Position numbers and translations under genes: made by a program
The notes under the pieces: generated by a model
Seen by the model: the letters and a program-made list of their open reading frames with translations, nothing else
What the model was told of the DNA's origin: nothing
The model's database searches: none
NCBI RefSeq assembly: GCF_900106975.1
Contig: NZ_FNNU01000006.1
Coordinates: forward strand, 1 to 64,000
Length of the DNA stretch: 64,000 bases
DNA from: Pseudomonas kuykendallii
GTDB lineage: Bacteria; Pseudomonadota; Gammaproteobacteria; Pseudomonadales; Pseudomonadaceae
Direction: 5' to 3'
Shown here: piece after piece, positions 43,014 through 53,294 of the stretch
Layout: each line of letters begins with the position of its first letter
Numbering within the stretch: the first letter of the stretch is position 1

Positions 43014-44386
43014 AGAGGTATAGCTGTGACACCCTCGAGATAGTCGTCGACCTCCAGCAGCCCATTTCGATAGACCTGTTCAAAGTCCCCTAAACGGTCA
43101 GGGTGATCGATCAACGGCCCCGGCTCATGAATTGCGAACTTGGCTCGGTGAGGCGAACGCTTGAGACGCGCGATGGCGAGCTGGAAGGAACGCACATGTT
43201 CGCCGTCAGACTTGTTAGTGTCCAGCGCTTGCGCATGCAGATCTGGGATGACATATCGGGTCCGATCGGGGCCACACCCACGGAGAATCGCTGCCCGCCT
43301 GATGATGCAGGGGACGCAGAACCCACAGTGCTTGGGGGATCGATTCGAGGGATCGGGATGGTACCTGGCCTTTCCAGGCGATGAGCATGACATCGTCAGA
43401 TGCACATGATCCGCTAGGAACACAGGGTCAGAGCACTGCTCTGCCATTTGCCCCTTTGTCAGATGGCTGAACATGTTGAACAGCCTCGTGCTAAGGCCCA
43501 AACGCCCAAAGAGCTCATTCACCCGCGCCATGTAGTATGGATGCGTCGTGCGCGTGCTACATGCACCCAGGCGGCGTGGGTCTAAGGGGACGTTCAGAGA
43601 GATCAGGCCATTTTCAGGCACATGGATGGTGATCGAATCGCCGATCGCTTCCGCAGCCATGGCCGCCAGCGCGAAGAACAGGAATGAGCGCGCTCGAAGT
43701 GTATCTTCACTACCTCCACCCTCCACGAGATCGTGCGGGAACCCCACACGGGCCTGGACGCGGTTAATCGATATCTCGGAAAACCTTTCCTGCAGCGCTG
43801 CCCGGCAGTCGTTCTGATAGGTGCTGGTGCTGTTGGTGTCCCAGTAATGGCTCACAAGCAATGGCTTGCCGCCGCCACTGAGTAGATCGATCGCCCCAAT
43901 GAAACTGTCCATCCCCCCTGAGAACAGGCAGACGCTATCCGAATCATCTGTTCTCAAGCTCTCCGGAGCGGGAGATAGCTCATCGATATCCAAGGGCCGC
44001 TCGCGGAAGACCAGGCGCCAGCGATCACCAGTGAGGAATTTCAATGTCGAGGCCAGCATGTCGGACGTTGCTGTCCATAGTGCCGGATCTGCGACGGGGA
44101 CGTAGAGGTCGATCTCTCTCGTCCAGGAGTTCTCTGACTCAGTGTCTCGTGAGATTCTGGTATCCGCTGCGGTAAGGGTCGCTGCCAGCAGTGCCAGGTC
44201 GACGGCGGTCTCTCCTGGGCTCAGACCCAGATCAGCCAATTGCTCAATGGCTTGGCCAATCCCGTACTGCAGTCGCCCGTACCCGTCGAGGAACTGGATG
44301 TCGGTGATGACACTGCCTGGCTCCAGCAGTGCTAGGTCCTGGTCATCCGTTTCGCCAAGTCGACAGATGATGCTGTGGTGGCTCAT
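43010..44386 (-). CDS. qatC: QatC, QueC-like PP-loop protein
   Basis: 458 residues. A PP-loop ATP-pyrophosphatase motif SGGMDS (156-161) and a Cys cluster HCGFCVPC (about 355-362) are as in QueC, the 7-cyano-7-deazaguanine synthase. In Qat it may modify a base or a protein; the target is unknown. The N-terminal ~140 residues have no QueC counterpart. It overlaps qatB and qatD by 4 bases each. Confidence 0.93.
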   Translation of the reverse strand: MSHHSIICRLGETDDQDLALLEPGSVITDIQFLDGYGRLQYGIGQAIEQLADLGLSPGETAVDLALLAATLTAADTRISRDTESENSWTREIDLYVPVADPALWTATSDMLASTLKFLTGDRWRLVFRERPLDIDELSPAPESLRTDDSDSVCLFSGGMDSFIGAIDLLSGGGKPLLVSHYWDTNSTSTYQNDCRAALQERFSEISINRVQARVGFPHDLVEGGGSEDTLRARSFLFFALAAMAAEAIGDSITIHVPENGLISLNVPLDPRRLGACSTRTTHPYYMARVNELFGRLGLSTRLFNMFSHLTKGQMAEQCSDPVFLADHVHLTMSCSSPGKARYHPDPSNRSPKHCGFCVPCIIRRAAILRGCGPDRTRYVIPDLHAQALDTNKSDGEHVRSFQLAIARLKRSPHRAKFAIHEPGPLIDHPDRLGDFEQVYRNGLLEVDDYLEGVTAIPL

Positions 44387-45246
44387 TCCAGCCCCTCCGC
44401 TGCAGTCGCGATAAGATCGAACGCCGCTTCATAGATCGCAGAGGTGACCTGATTGACCTCTTGATCTGTGGGAGCCGGCCATTGCTCAAGCCGATTGGCG
44501 AGCTGGCCCCGTGTACAGCCTGTGATGAAGGAACTCAGCTGAGATTGGATGCGCTCAACTGCATCCACATCATCCGGCATGGTGATCCCCAGGCCGCCCA
44601 AGTCCGCCATGATCATGCTCTCAATCGAGTTCGCTACGAAGTCGAGGAAGAAGTCCTGCCGATCAGCTTGAGTCATGTCCTCGAAGCTACCACTGCCTGC
44701 CTCGTCCAGTTCGGCGATCGTGTTCAGCGCAGCCTGGCGAGCAACACCTTCGTCAATGGCGCCGCCAGGCGGGCAAATGAACTCAAGCAGCGAGAGCAGC
44801 ACCTGAGAGGCCGGTTGCCCTGGCGCTACGGTGAGCTGCAACCGCCGCAGTGTTTCCGTGGCCCCGTTGCGCTGAACATCTCCGAAGATACTGAGCAACT
44901 TTGCCGCAGCAGCGCGGGATGTCCCCATGCGGCGCGCGCTTCTCGACGGTCCCCCTACGCCTTTACGCACATATGAAGACAGGGCATTCCCCAAATCGCT
45001 GGGGCTTCCAGTGCGGGCGAACCGGGTGAAGCTGCTACGAGCCCCTCGAAGTGAGCCAGTGCCGTCATTGTTTACTGGCCCTGACGGAGCTGAGCCTGGC
45101 TGAGATGGCGTAGAACCGGGCTGAGATGGATTAGATTGGCCTGTTCCGTTCGGTTGAGCGGCCGGCGCGGCTGGTTGTGCTACATCATCAATCCAGGAGG
45201 GCACCAAGCCGGAGCTCGGGCCTCCATATCCTTTGGAGGTACCCAT
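44383..45246 (-). CDS. qatB: QatB
   Basis: 287 residues. N-terminus MGTSKGYGGPSSGLVPSW, a Pro/Gln/Ser-rich low-complexity linker (about residues 25-60), then a helical domain (SLRGARSSFTRFARTGSPSDL onward). It is the small partner conserved in Qat operons; no enzymatic motif is known. Its C-terminal part is fused by overlap to qatC (4 bases). Stop-to-start distances of 4-9 bases throughout mean one transcript. Confidence 0.9.
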   Translation of the reverse strand: MGTSKGYGGPSSGLVPSWIDDVAQPAAPAAQPNGTGQSNPSQPGSTPSQPGSAPSGPVNNDGTGSLRGARSSFTRFARTGSPSDLGNALSSYVRKGVGGPSRSARRMGTSRAAAAKLLSIFGDVQRNGATETLRRLQLTVAPGQPASQVLLSLLEFICPPGGAIDEGVARQAALNTIAELDEAGSGSFEDMTQADRQDFFLDFVANSIESMIMADLGGLGITMPDDVDAVERIQSQLSSFITGCTRGQLANRLEQWPAPTDQEVNQVTSAIYEAAFDLIATAAEGLE

Positions 45247-45254
45247 ATCAATCC

Positions 45255-47204
45255 TTATGATTTCCCGCTGAATTCAAGTACGCGCTTGGCTGCCTTTTGA
45301 AGCGTCTCGTTCTCGATCTGCTGACTCCAGCCCCTCAAAATCCCCTCAAGCCCCTGGATGGCATTTATATCCTTAAGGCACTCATGCCATGGGGCGGGAG
45401 CCCACATGCCAAGCTTGGGCGTGGGCAGAGATCGGACGAACTCTATTAGGCGTTTCTGCAGCGCGGGGCGCTGTTTGACAAGTTCGATCAAGCCCGCAAC
45501 GCCTTTGGGTTGATCCGAATAATCATCTGCTTGGATTATCCGATCGCGGAGTGCATCAAAAACATTCTCGGCATCAATTTCAGCTAATGCCACGATATCC
45601 TTCTTCGTGGCCGCTTGCCGGATCTGCAATGGCGGACCCATTAGTTTGTCGACGAGCGCCTCAAGATGGCTCACTGCAACTTGCCCCATCAAGGAGCTGC
45701 GTTTGTCTCGAGTCACGAAGATGTAGGGGCGCAGATCAACGCCGGTCAGCGCGGGATCGATCGCCGCCCAATTGCTGATCCAATCGCTCTTCTCCCAATC
45801 GTTCACATCGCTAGAGTTGGCCACTGCCTTGAGCTTCCCAGAGCCTTTCCCCTCACCCGGCTCTGAGTCGGATCCCTTGGACTTCTTGGCCCGCTTTTCC
45901 AGCTCGGCGATGGCAGGTACCGTACCGTCCGCATCCAGGCTCGCGATCCGGGCCAACTGCTCGTAAAAGTCTGGGTGAAAACGCTCCGCCAGCATGATTT
46001 TCGCAAGTATTGGACGCCGGATATCCTCAGCAAACCCGCGAGCCTCGGCGATGGCGTAGCGCAGCATCATGGAGTTCAGGAAGCGTTTGATCTGCCGGGG
46101 ATTACCCCGAGTACCCTCGCTCAATATCCGGGCCAGCAAGGCGCTGGTATCCAATGCTTCCTGGGCAAAGTCGGGAAGTGGGTTGCCGAAAGCGCCAGCT
46201 ACGGCTTTGCGGTCGAGGCCGGTGCTCTTCCAGGGGCGGAGCATGTCCTGTTGAGCAGTATTCAAGAGCTTCTTGAATCGATCATCATCCGTTTTGACGA
46301 AGCTCTCCAGCTGCAGCAGCGTGATGTAACTCCGGGTCTCTGCCAGCCCCAGCGCCGGGATGCGGAATGGTACTTGAATGAGTTTTTCAAGGTAGTTGCG
46401 CGCATAGGTCACCGGCCCCGCACCCTGTGGCAGGTCTGGGAAGTGCTCGCGCACCGCGTATTCAATCATCGCCTCATCGGCACCGACCACGAACGCCGTC
46501 CGGTTTACGAAGAGGAAGAGACGGATGGCCTCAAGCGTTGCGATGGCTGTCTTGGGCAGGCATCGATCAAGGTCATCAACGATAACTACCAGTTGGTCTA
46601 TGTCTGCGGCCGTTAAGAGCTCTTCGAACTCGGCCCGGAACTGGTGCATGTGTTCGGGAAGCTGCTCAGACTCTTTTTCAGCATCCTTGATGAATCCCCC
46701 AGCCTTCTCAGCAAGGCCCGTAAGGCTCTCAATACTTAGATGGTCACCCGGGTTCTGCACGAAGGCGGAAATCGACTCCATGGCCCCTTTGAGCTGGTCA
46801 ATGCTGGGGATGCCGGTCAGCGCAGTGAGCCCCAGTCCTCCGGCATGCTTGGCCAGCTTGAACCAATCAACACGTCGCAAGACCTTCTTCGCGGCCTCGG
46901 CCACTTTCGTAGAGTCTGGGCGAGCACGCCGCAGCTCATCGACAATGGTCTGGATAACGACAGTTTTCGCATCCTCAAAACCTTCGAATGTCCAGCCGTT
47001 GAACCAGATGCAGCAGACGCGATCATCAGAATTGAGGATCTGCTGTGTCATCTTCAGAACGCTGGATTTACCGGCACCCCAGTCGCCGTGAACACCAATG
47101 GTGACCGGTGCCCCCCGTGATTCGCGAAGTAGACGTTCTACTGTTTTAGCAATGGGGGTGTAATACAGCAGGTCAGTAGCCGTTTCCTGGTCGTTCAGGA
47201 ACAT
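45255..47204 (-). CDS. qatA: QatA, KAP-family P-loop NTPase
   Basis: 649 residues. KAP NTPase with Walker A GVHGDWGAGKSS (37-48), Walker B LVVIVDDLDRCLP (about 215) and a long insert between them (~90-190); KAP ATPases are mostly membrane-associated, and the segment near LAKHAGGLGLTALTG is mildly hydrophobic. Presumed sensor or motor of the Qat system. First gene of the operon; ~450 bases of upstream region separate it from the attachment site. Confidence 0.94.
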   Translation of the reverse strand: MFLNDQETATDLLYYTPIAKTVERLLRESRGAPVTIGVHGDWGAGKSSVLKMTQQILNSDDRVCCIWFNGWTFEGFEDAKTVVIQTIVDELRRARPDSTKVAEAAKKVLRRVDWFKLAKHAGGLGLTALTGIPSIDQLKGAMESISAFVQNPGDHLSIESLTGLAEKAGGFIKDAEKESEQLPEHMHQFRAEFEELLTAADIDQLVVIVDDLDRCLPKTAIATLEAIRLFLFVNRTAFVVGADEAMIEYAVREHFPDLPQGAGPVTYARNYLEKLIQVPFRIPALGLAETRSYITLLQLESFVKTDDDRFKKLLNTAQQDMLRPWKSTGLDRKAVAGAFGNPLPDFAQEALDTSALLARILSEGTRGNPRQIKRFLNSMMLRYAIAEARGFAEDIRRPILAKIMLAERFHPDFYEQLARIASLDADGTVPAIAELEKRAKKSKGSDSEPGEGKGSGKLKAVANSSDVNDWEKSDWISNWAAIDPALTGVDLRPYIFVTRDKRSSLMGQVAVSHLEALVDKLMGPPLQIRQAATKKDIVALAEIDAENVFDALRDRIIQADDYSDQPKGVAGLIELVKQRPALQKRLIEFVRSLPTPKLGMWAPAPWHECLKDINAIQGLEGILRGWSQQIENETLQKAAKRVLEFSGKS

Positions 47205-47653
47205 GCAAAGAACTCCCTTCCTAGCATTTGAGATCTACCCATTGAAGTGAATTCAGCGCTAGAAGACGGCTGTTTTCACATCACCTGGCGGGCATACACA
47301 GATGTCACGAGTAGGCCAAAGCCGGCGCGCTGATGTCAATGCGCCATTCTGATGAGTCCGCGCTCGCTGCCTCTCGTACTGTGCAGCCATAACGCTGAAT
47401 GCCTCCTGCTTTTGTAGGCACTCAATGACCTCTTTGGCCGGCTTCTGCCTGATGAACCGTGATTCTCGGCATGTGGAGATCGAGAACGATGGAACCGACC
47501 AAGCGCCGAGAGGGTGGCTTTTGGCCCCCGGCCAAGCACGCTAGCGCTTGCTTCTGTGTTTAAGCTACGCCCTCACAGACAAGATTGCGGAGGCAACCTG
47601 GATTGAGTTCTTGGGCTCTCTACTAGATGAGTCCCCAATGTGTCCCATGCCCA
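47205..47653. other. Upstream region of qat operon, right end of island
   Basis: About 450 bases. The minus-strand frame at 47336-47539 has no ribosome-binding site or domain. The qatA promoter should lie close to 47205-47260. Near 47631 is the string GTCCCCAATGTGTCCCAT, closely matching one near 24490 at the other end, possibly an integrase arm site. Confidence 0.45.
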
Positions 47654-47663
47654 AAACGAAAAA

Positions 47664-47687
47664 GGCCAGTTCATTTCTGAACTGGCC
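47664..47687 (-). terminator. Terminator of tRNA-Pro
   Basis: Perfect 10-bp stem GGCCAGTTCA/TGAACTGGCC, loop of 4, followed on the minus strand by TTTTT. A near copy at 24257-24280 belongs to the displaced original end. Confidence 0.85.
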
Positions 47688-47704
47688 TAGATCGTGGAGT
47701 TATT

Positions 47705-47782
<78 letters not shown>

Positions 47783-47856
47783 CAGGTGCTTCCAGCACTG
47801 CTGAAAGCGGGAGGGACTATACCTTAACCAACTGAAATGTGGAAGTTTTTTGCTGG

Positions 47857-48213
47857 TTACTTACGCAGGGCCTGAAGCACATCTTCCAGCTCGGTGATCG
47901 TCTGCCGGATCAGCTGCTTGTACTGGGTGGTATCGTCCTTCGCTTCGTCGCCAGAAAGACGCTGACGCGCCCCGCCGATGGTGAATCCTTGGTCATAGAG
48001 AAGCGCGCGGATCTGACGAATCATCAACACATCCTGACGCTGGTAGTAGCGACGATTGCCACGACGCTTGACCGGATTGAGCTGGGGAAACTCCTGCTCC
48101 CAATAGCGCAGGACATGGGGTTTCACCGCACAGAGCTCGCTTACCTCACCGATGGTGAAATAGCGCTTGCCGGGAATGGGTGGCAGTTCGTCGTTATGAC
48201 TTGGTTCCAGCAT
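47857..48213 (-). CDS. MerR-family transcriptional regulator
   Basis: 118 residues. The MerR winged helix [21 protein letters not shown], then [23 protein letters not shown], then a short helical tail. There is no effector-binding domain. It is conserved next to ihfA in pseudomonads; the target is unknown. The start overlaps the ihfA end by 20 bases. Together with tRNA-Pro it marks the boundary of the core genome. Confidence 0.94.
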   Translation of the reverse strand: MLEPSHNDELPPIPGKRYFTIGEVSELCAVKPHVLRYWEQEFPQLNPVKRRGNRRYYQRQDVLMIRQIRALLYDQGFTIGGARQRLSGDEAKDDTTQYKQLIRQTITELEDVLQALRK

Positions 48214-48496
48214 AAGCTTCGACTCTGGCCTTCAACTTTTGCCCTGGACGAAAGGTCACCACGCGGCGCGCGGTAATTGGGATTTCTTCGCCTGTCTTGG
48301 GGTTTCGGCCCGGACGCTGGCGCTTGTCACGTAAATCGAAATTGCCGAAACCGGACAATTTGACTTGTTCGTTGTGCTCAAGCGCCTGACGGATCTCCTC
48401 GAAAAACAGCTCCACCAGTTCCTTGGCTTCCCGTTTATTCAGGCCTAGCTCTTCGTACAGACGTTCAGCCATCTCAGCTTTCGTCAGAGCCCCCAT
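48194..48496 (-). CDS. ihfA: Integration host factor alpha subunit
   Basis: 100 residues, typical length. Bends DNA as a heterodimer with IHF-beta. [49 protein letters not shown] with the Pro that intercalates into DNA, and [13 protein letters not shown] are conserved. Directly follows pheT (3-base gap), the standard pheST-ihfA operon. IHF is also a common cofactor of tyrosine integrases, so its location beside an island is coincidental but useful. Confidence 0.98.
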   Translation of the reverse strand: MGALTKAEMAERLYEELGLNKREAKELVELFFEEIRQALEHNEQVKLSGFGNFDLRDKRQRPGRNPKTGEEIPITARRVVTFRPGQKLKARVEAYAGTKS

Positions 48497-48499
48497 ACG

Positions 48500-50875
48500 C
48501 TACTTCCTTAACGTGGCGTTGAACCTTTCTTCCAGAGAAGTGAGGATGCTTTGCGTAATGGCGTTCACCTCATCGTCATTAAGAGTGCGTGATGGATGCT
48601 GCCAGGTCAAGCCGACGGCGAGGCTTTTTCTATGCGGATCAATACCTTTACCGTCATACACGTCAAATAGCCTGAGGTCGGTCAGGAATTCCCCTCCCCG
48701 CTCCCGAATGGCCGAAAGCACCTCTTGCGAAGTCAGATCGCGATCCACGATAAAGGCAAGATCACGGCGCACTTCAGGGAAGCGGGACAGCTCACCGAAT
48801 GCCGGCAGACGCCCCTGGACAACTTCGCTCAATAGCAGCTCGAAGAGGAAGACGGGCTTATCCAGACCCAAGGCCTTGCCAAGCTCGGGATGCAGCGCCC
48901 CAAGGAAGCCGACCAGTCGCCCATCGCGCTCGACGCGAGCAGTCTGCCCAGGGTGAAGCGCAGCGTGCTCAGCGGGCAGGAAACTGAATGCATCGCCCGC
49001 GCCAGCCACTGCCAGCAGTGCTTCCACGTCAGCCTTGAGATCAAAGAAATCAACGGGCTCACGACTATTCGCCCAGGCCTCGGGCTGCCGCGAACCACAT
49101 ATCACCCCGGATAGAACCGGTTGCTGCTGCAGCCCGTCGAGCGCACCGATGAAACGCTGGCCAGTCTCGAACAGGCGCACGCGATCCTGCTGGCGATTCA
49201 GGTTGTACTGCACGGCCTTGACCAGGCCCGGCCAGAGAGAGACGCGCATCGCCGCGAGATCGGCGGAAATCGGATTGGCCAGCAGCAGAGGCTCGACGCC
49301 GGGATGGAAGAGCTCGAACAGCTTCGGGTCGATGAAGCTGAAGGTGATCGCTTCCTGATAGCCGCGCGCCACCAACTGGCGACGAAGCTTGCTCAGCGCA
49401 ACCTTTGCTTCCGGCTTTCCCTTGGGGGCCAGTCGGGCTTGTGGGTAACGCACCGGCAAACGGTTGTAGCCGTAGAGGCGAGCCAGCTCCTCGATCAGAT
49501 CCACTTCGAGGGAAATGTCGAAACGATGGCTCGGCACCGACACGCTCCACTTCCCATCACCGCCAGTCACGGCCAATTCGAGGCCGTTCAGCAAGCGCTC
49601 GACCTCCTCGGCCGGCATCGCCAGGCCAAGCATCTGCTCGATGCGCTCTGCGCGCAGAACAACCGTGGTGGACTGGGGAAGATCCGTCTCGCTGGCCGCT
49701 TCAACGACCGGCCCCGCAGAACCGCCGACGATATCGAGCAGCAACGCCGTGGCCCGCTCCATGGCCGTACGCGCCAGTTGCCAATCGACGCCACGCTCGT
49801 AGCGATGCGAGGCATCGGTGTGCAAACCGTAGGAGCGCGCCTTGCCGGCCACCGAAATAGGTTCGAAGAAGGCACTTTCCAGGAACAGGTCGCGCGTGCT
49901 TTCACTCACGCCGCTGTGCTCGCCGCCCATTACGCCGGCAATCGCCAGCGCGCGCTGATGATCCGCAATCACCAGCGTATCGGGACGCAACTCAACGTCT
50001 TGACCATCCAGAAGCACCAGCCGCTCGCCCGCTTCGGCCATGCGCACCCGGATGCCGCCGTTGATCTCGGCGAGGTCGAAGGCGTGCATCGGCTGGCCCA
50101 GTTCGAGCATGACGTAGTTGGTAACGTCCACCACCGCATCGATGCTGCGCACATCGGAACGGCGCAGACGTTCAACCATCCACAGCGGGGTCGGCTTGCT
50201 CAAGTCGACATTGCGCAGTACACGTCCGAGATAACGCGGGCACGCCTTGGGCTCCGCCACCTCGACCGAAACGACCTGATCATGACTGGCCGGAACGGCA
50301 GCCACTTCCACCGGGGTCACGGTGGCGCCGTAGATAGCGCCAACTTCGCGGGCCAGACCGGCAATCGACAGGCAGTCACCACGATTGGGCGTCAGGCCGA
50401 GTTCGATGCTCGCATCGTCGAGGTTAAGGTAAGCACGCAGGTCTTCACCGACCGGCGCGTCTGCCGACAGCTCCATCAGCCCGTCGTTGTCCTCGCTGAT
50501 CTTCAGCTCGGAAGCCGAACACAGCATGCCGTTGGACTCGACGCCGCGTAGCTTGGCCTTCTTGATCTTGAAGTCGCCCGGCAGCTCGGCGCCGATCATC
50601 GCGAACGGAATCTTCAAACCGGGGCGCACGTTGGGCGCGCCGCACACGACCTGGGAGACCGCCGAGCCATCGCTGACCTGGCAAACGCGAAGCTTGTCGG
50701 CGTCCGGATGCTGTTCCGTGCTCAACACCTCGCCCACGACGACGCCACTGAAGGCACCGGCGACCGGGATCACGTCGTCCACTTCCAGGCCGACCATCGA
50801 CAGCCGCGCCACCAGATCATCATGGGAAACCGACGGATTCACCCAACTGCGCAGCCACTGCTCGCTGAATTTCAT
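48500..50875 (-). CDS. pheT: Phenylalanine-tRNA ligase, beta subunit
   Basis: 791 residues. The normal (alpha-beta)2 PheRS beta chain: N-terminal tRNA-binding domain (EMAP II-like, VVVGEVLSTEQHPDADKLRVC), B3/B4 editing domain, B5, and the C-terminal anticodon-binding domain ending SLEERFNATLRK. Full length with no anomalies. It lies 127 bases downstream of pheS in the core translation operon. Confidence 0.98.
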   Translation of the reverse strand: MKFSEQWLRSWVNPSVSHDDLVARLSMVGLEVDDVIPVAGAFSGVVVGEVLSTEQHPDADKLRVCQVSDGSAVSQVVCGAPNVRPGLKIPFAMIGAELPGDFKIKKAKLRGVESNGMLCSASELKISEDNDGLMELSADAPVGEDLRAYLNLDDASIELGLTPNRGDCLSIAGLAREVGAIYGATVTPVEVAAVPASHDQVVSVEVAEPKACPRYLGRVLRNVDLSKPTPLWMVERLRRSDVRSIDAVVDVTNYVMLELGQPMHAFDLAEINGGIRVRMAEAGERLVLLDGQDVELRPDTLVIADHQRALAIAGVMGGEHSGVSESTRDLFLESAFFEPISVAGKARSYGLHTDASHRYERGVDWQLARTAMERATALLLDIVGGSAGPVVEAASETDLPQSTTVVLRAERIEQMLGLAMPAEEVERLLNGLELAVTGGDGKWSVSVPSHRFDISLEVDLIEELARLYGYNRLPVRYPQARLAPKGKPEAKVALSKLRRQLVARGYQEAITFSFIDPKLFELFHPGVEPLLLANPISADLAAMRVSLWPGLVKAVQYNLNRQQDRVRLFETGQRFIGALDGLQQQPVLSGVICGSRQPEAWANSREPVDFFDLKADVEALLAVAGAGDAFSFLPAEHAALHPGQTARVERDGRLVGFLGALHPELGKALGLDKPVFLFELLLSEVVQGRLPAFGELSRFPEVRRDLAFIVDRDLTSQEVLSAIRERGGEFLTDLRLFDVYDGKGIDPHRKSLAVGLTWQHPSRTLNDDEVNAITQSILTSLEERFNATLRK

Positions 50876-51002
50876 TCTGCTCTCCTAGGCGGCGACCACT
50901 CGGCCCAAGCCGGGTCAAACCGCAAGAGAACGGAGCGGATCGCCTTGCGCCACCGCCCGTCCTCGCATACCTGCCTCGCGGCAGCTCGATTCGTTTAGTC
51001 GA

Positions 51003-52100
<1,098 letters not shown>

Positions 52101-52457
52101 TTAAGCCAGAGTGGCTTTGGCTTTCTCGACAATCGCAGCGAACGCCGCTTTTTCGTTCACTGCCAGATCGGCCAGAACTTTACGATCGATCTCGATGGCC
52201 GCTTTTTTCAGACCGGCGATCAGACGGCTGTAGGACAGACCGTTGACACGAGCACCAGCATTGATACGAGCGATCCACAGAGCGCGGAACTGACGCTTCC
52301 GCTGACGGCGGTCACGGTAGGCGTATTGGCCAGCCTTGATCACCGCCTGCTTGGCAACACGGAATACACGCGAACGTGCGCCGTAGTAGCCTTTGGCGAG
52401 TTTCAGAATTTTCTTGTGACGAGCACGGGCGATGACGCCACGCTTAACACGAGCCAT
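52101..52457 (-). CDS. rplT: 50S ribosomal protein L20
   Basis: 118 residues, [20 protein letters not shown] onward, basic helical N-terminal extension and globular C-terminal domain. Assembles early in the 50S subunit and in many bacteria represses its own operon. The position after rpmI is standard. Confidence 0.99.
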   Translation of the reverse strand: MARVKRGVIARARHKKILKLAKGYYGARSRVFRVAKQAVIKAGQYAYRDRRQRKRQFRALWIARINAGARVNGLSYSRLIAGLKKAAIEIDRKVLADLAVNEKAAFAAIVEKAKATLA

Positions 52458-52486
52458 GAATTAATCCTCCAGACCGATGAACGAAA

Positions 52487-52681
52487 TCAACGTAGACGCA
52501 ACGAGCGCTCGACACGAGCGACGTCGGATGCATGCAACAGCGAGGTGCCGCGCAGCTGACGCTTACGTTTGGTGGACATCTTGGTAAGGATGTGGCTCTT
52601 GAAGGCGTGCTTGTGCTTGAGGCCCGCAGCAGTCTTCTTGAAGCGCTTCGCAGCGCCACTTTTGGTCTTCATCTTTGGCAT
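52487..52681 (-). CDS. rpmI: 50S ribosomal protein L35
   Basis: 64 residues, [20 protein letters not shown] onward, strongly basic, full length. Lies between infC (61 bases upstream) and rplT (29 bases downstream). Confidence 0.99.
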   Translation of the reverse strand: MPKMKTKSGAAKRFKKTAAGLKHKHAFKSHILTKMSTKRKRQLRGTSLLHASDVARVERSLRLR

Positions 52682-52742
52682 GTTCGGATACTCCGCATTC
52701 AGTGATTACACATAACCGCAAGGCCTGCCAGTGCCCTGGTGG

Positions 52743-53294
52743 TTATTTCCGCTTTTTGGGGGCGATGACCATGATCAGTTGGCGTCCTTCCATCTTAGGA
52801 TGCTGTTCGACGGCGCCGTATTCGGCGAGATCGGTTTCGACCCGCTTCAACAACTCCATCCCCAGCTCCTGGTGGGCCATCTCTCGGCCGCGGAATCGCA
52901 AGGATACCTTGGCCTTATCCCCTTCATTTAGGAAACGTACCAGGTTGCGTAGTTTTACCTGGTAATCCCCTTCTTCCGTCCCTGGTCGAAACTTGATTTC
53001 TTTGATCTGCTGCTGCTTCTGATTCTTCTTGGCTGCTGCAACCTGCTTTTTCTTTTCGAAGAGATGCTTGCCGTAGTCCATGATCCGGCAAACAGGCGGG
53101 ACTGCATCAGCAGAGATTTCTACCAAATCCAGTTTGGCTTCTTCAGCAGCGCGAAGCGCTTCATCAATCGAGACGACGCCAATCTGTTGGCCGTCAGCAC
53201 CAATCAATCGGACCTCTCTGGCCGAGATGTTCTCGTTGATTGGGGCCTTGGGTGCAGCTCGCTTATCCTGTCTCATTTCACGCTTAATAGTGAT
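52743..53294 (-). CDS. infC: Translation initiation factor IF-3, non-canonical AUC start
   Basis: 183 residues when started at ATC 53294: (M)[21 protein letters not shown]- and C-terminal IF-3 domains with the linker [25 protein letters not shown] are normal. An ATG exists seven codons in (53276), but the conserved pseudomonad N-terminus and GGAG placed 3-4 bases before the ATC favour the rare codon. IF-3 rejects non-AUG starts, so this codon gives autoregulation, as AUU does in E. coli. The start shares one base with the thrS stop (TAATC). Confidence 0.95.
   Translation of the reverse strand: MTIKREMRQDKRAAPKAPINENISAREVRLIGADGQQIGVVSIDEALRAAEEAKLDLVEISADAVPPVCRIMDYGKHLFEKKKQVAAAKKNQKQQQIKEIKFRPGTEEGDYQVKLRNLVRFLNEGDKAKVSLRFRGREMAHQELGMELLKRVETDLAEYGAVEQHPKMEGRQLIMVIAPKKRK

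Noticed and set aside
49121-50551. 476-codon open frame on the plus strand inside pheT
   Set aside because: Shadow of a universally conserved gene.
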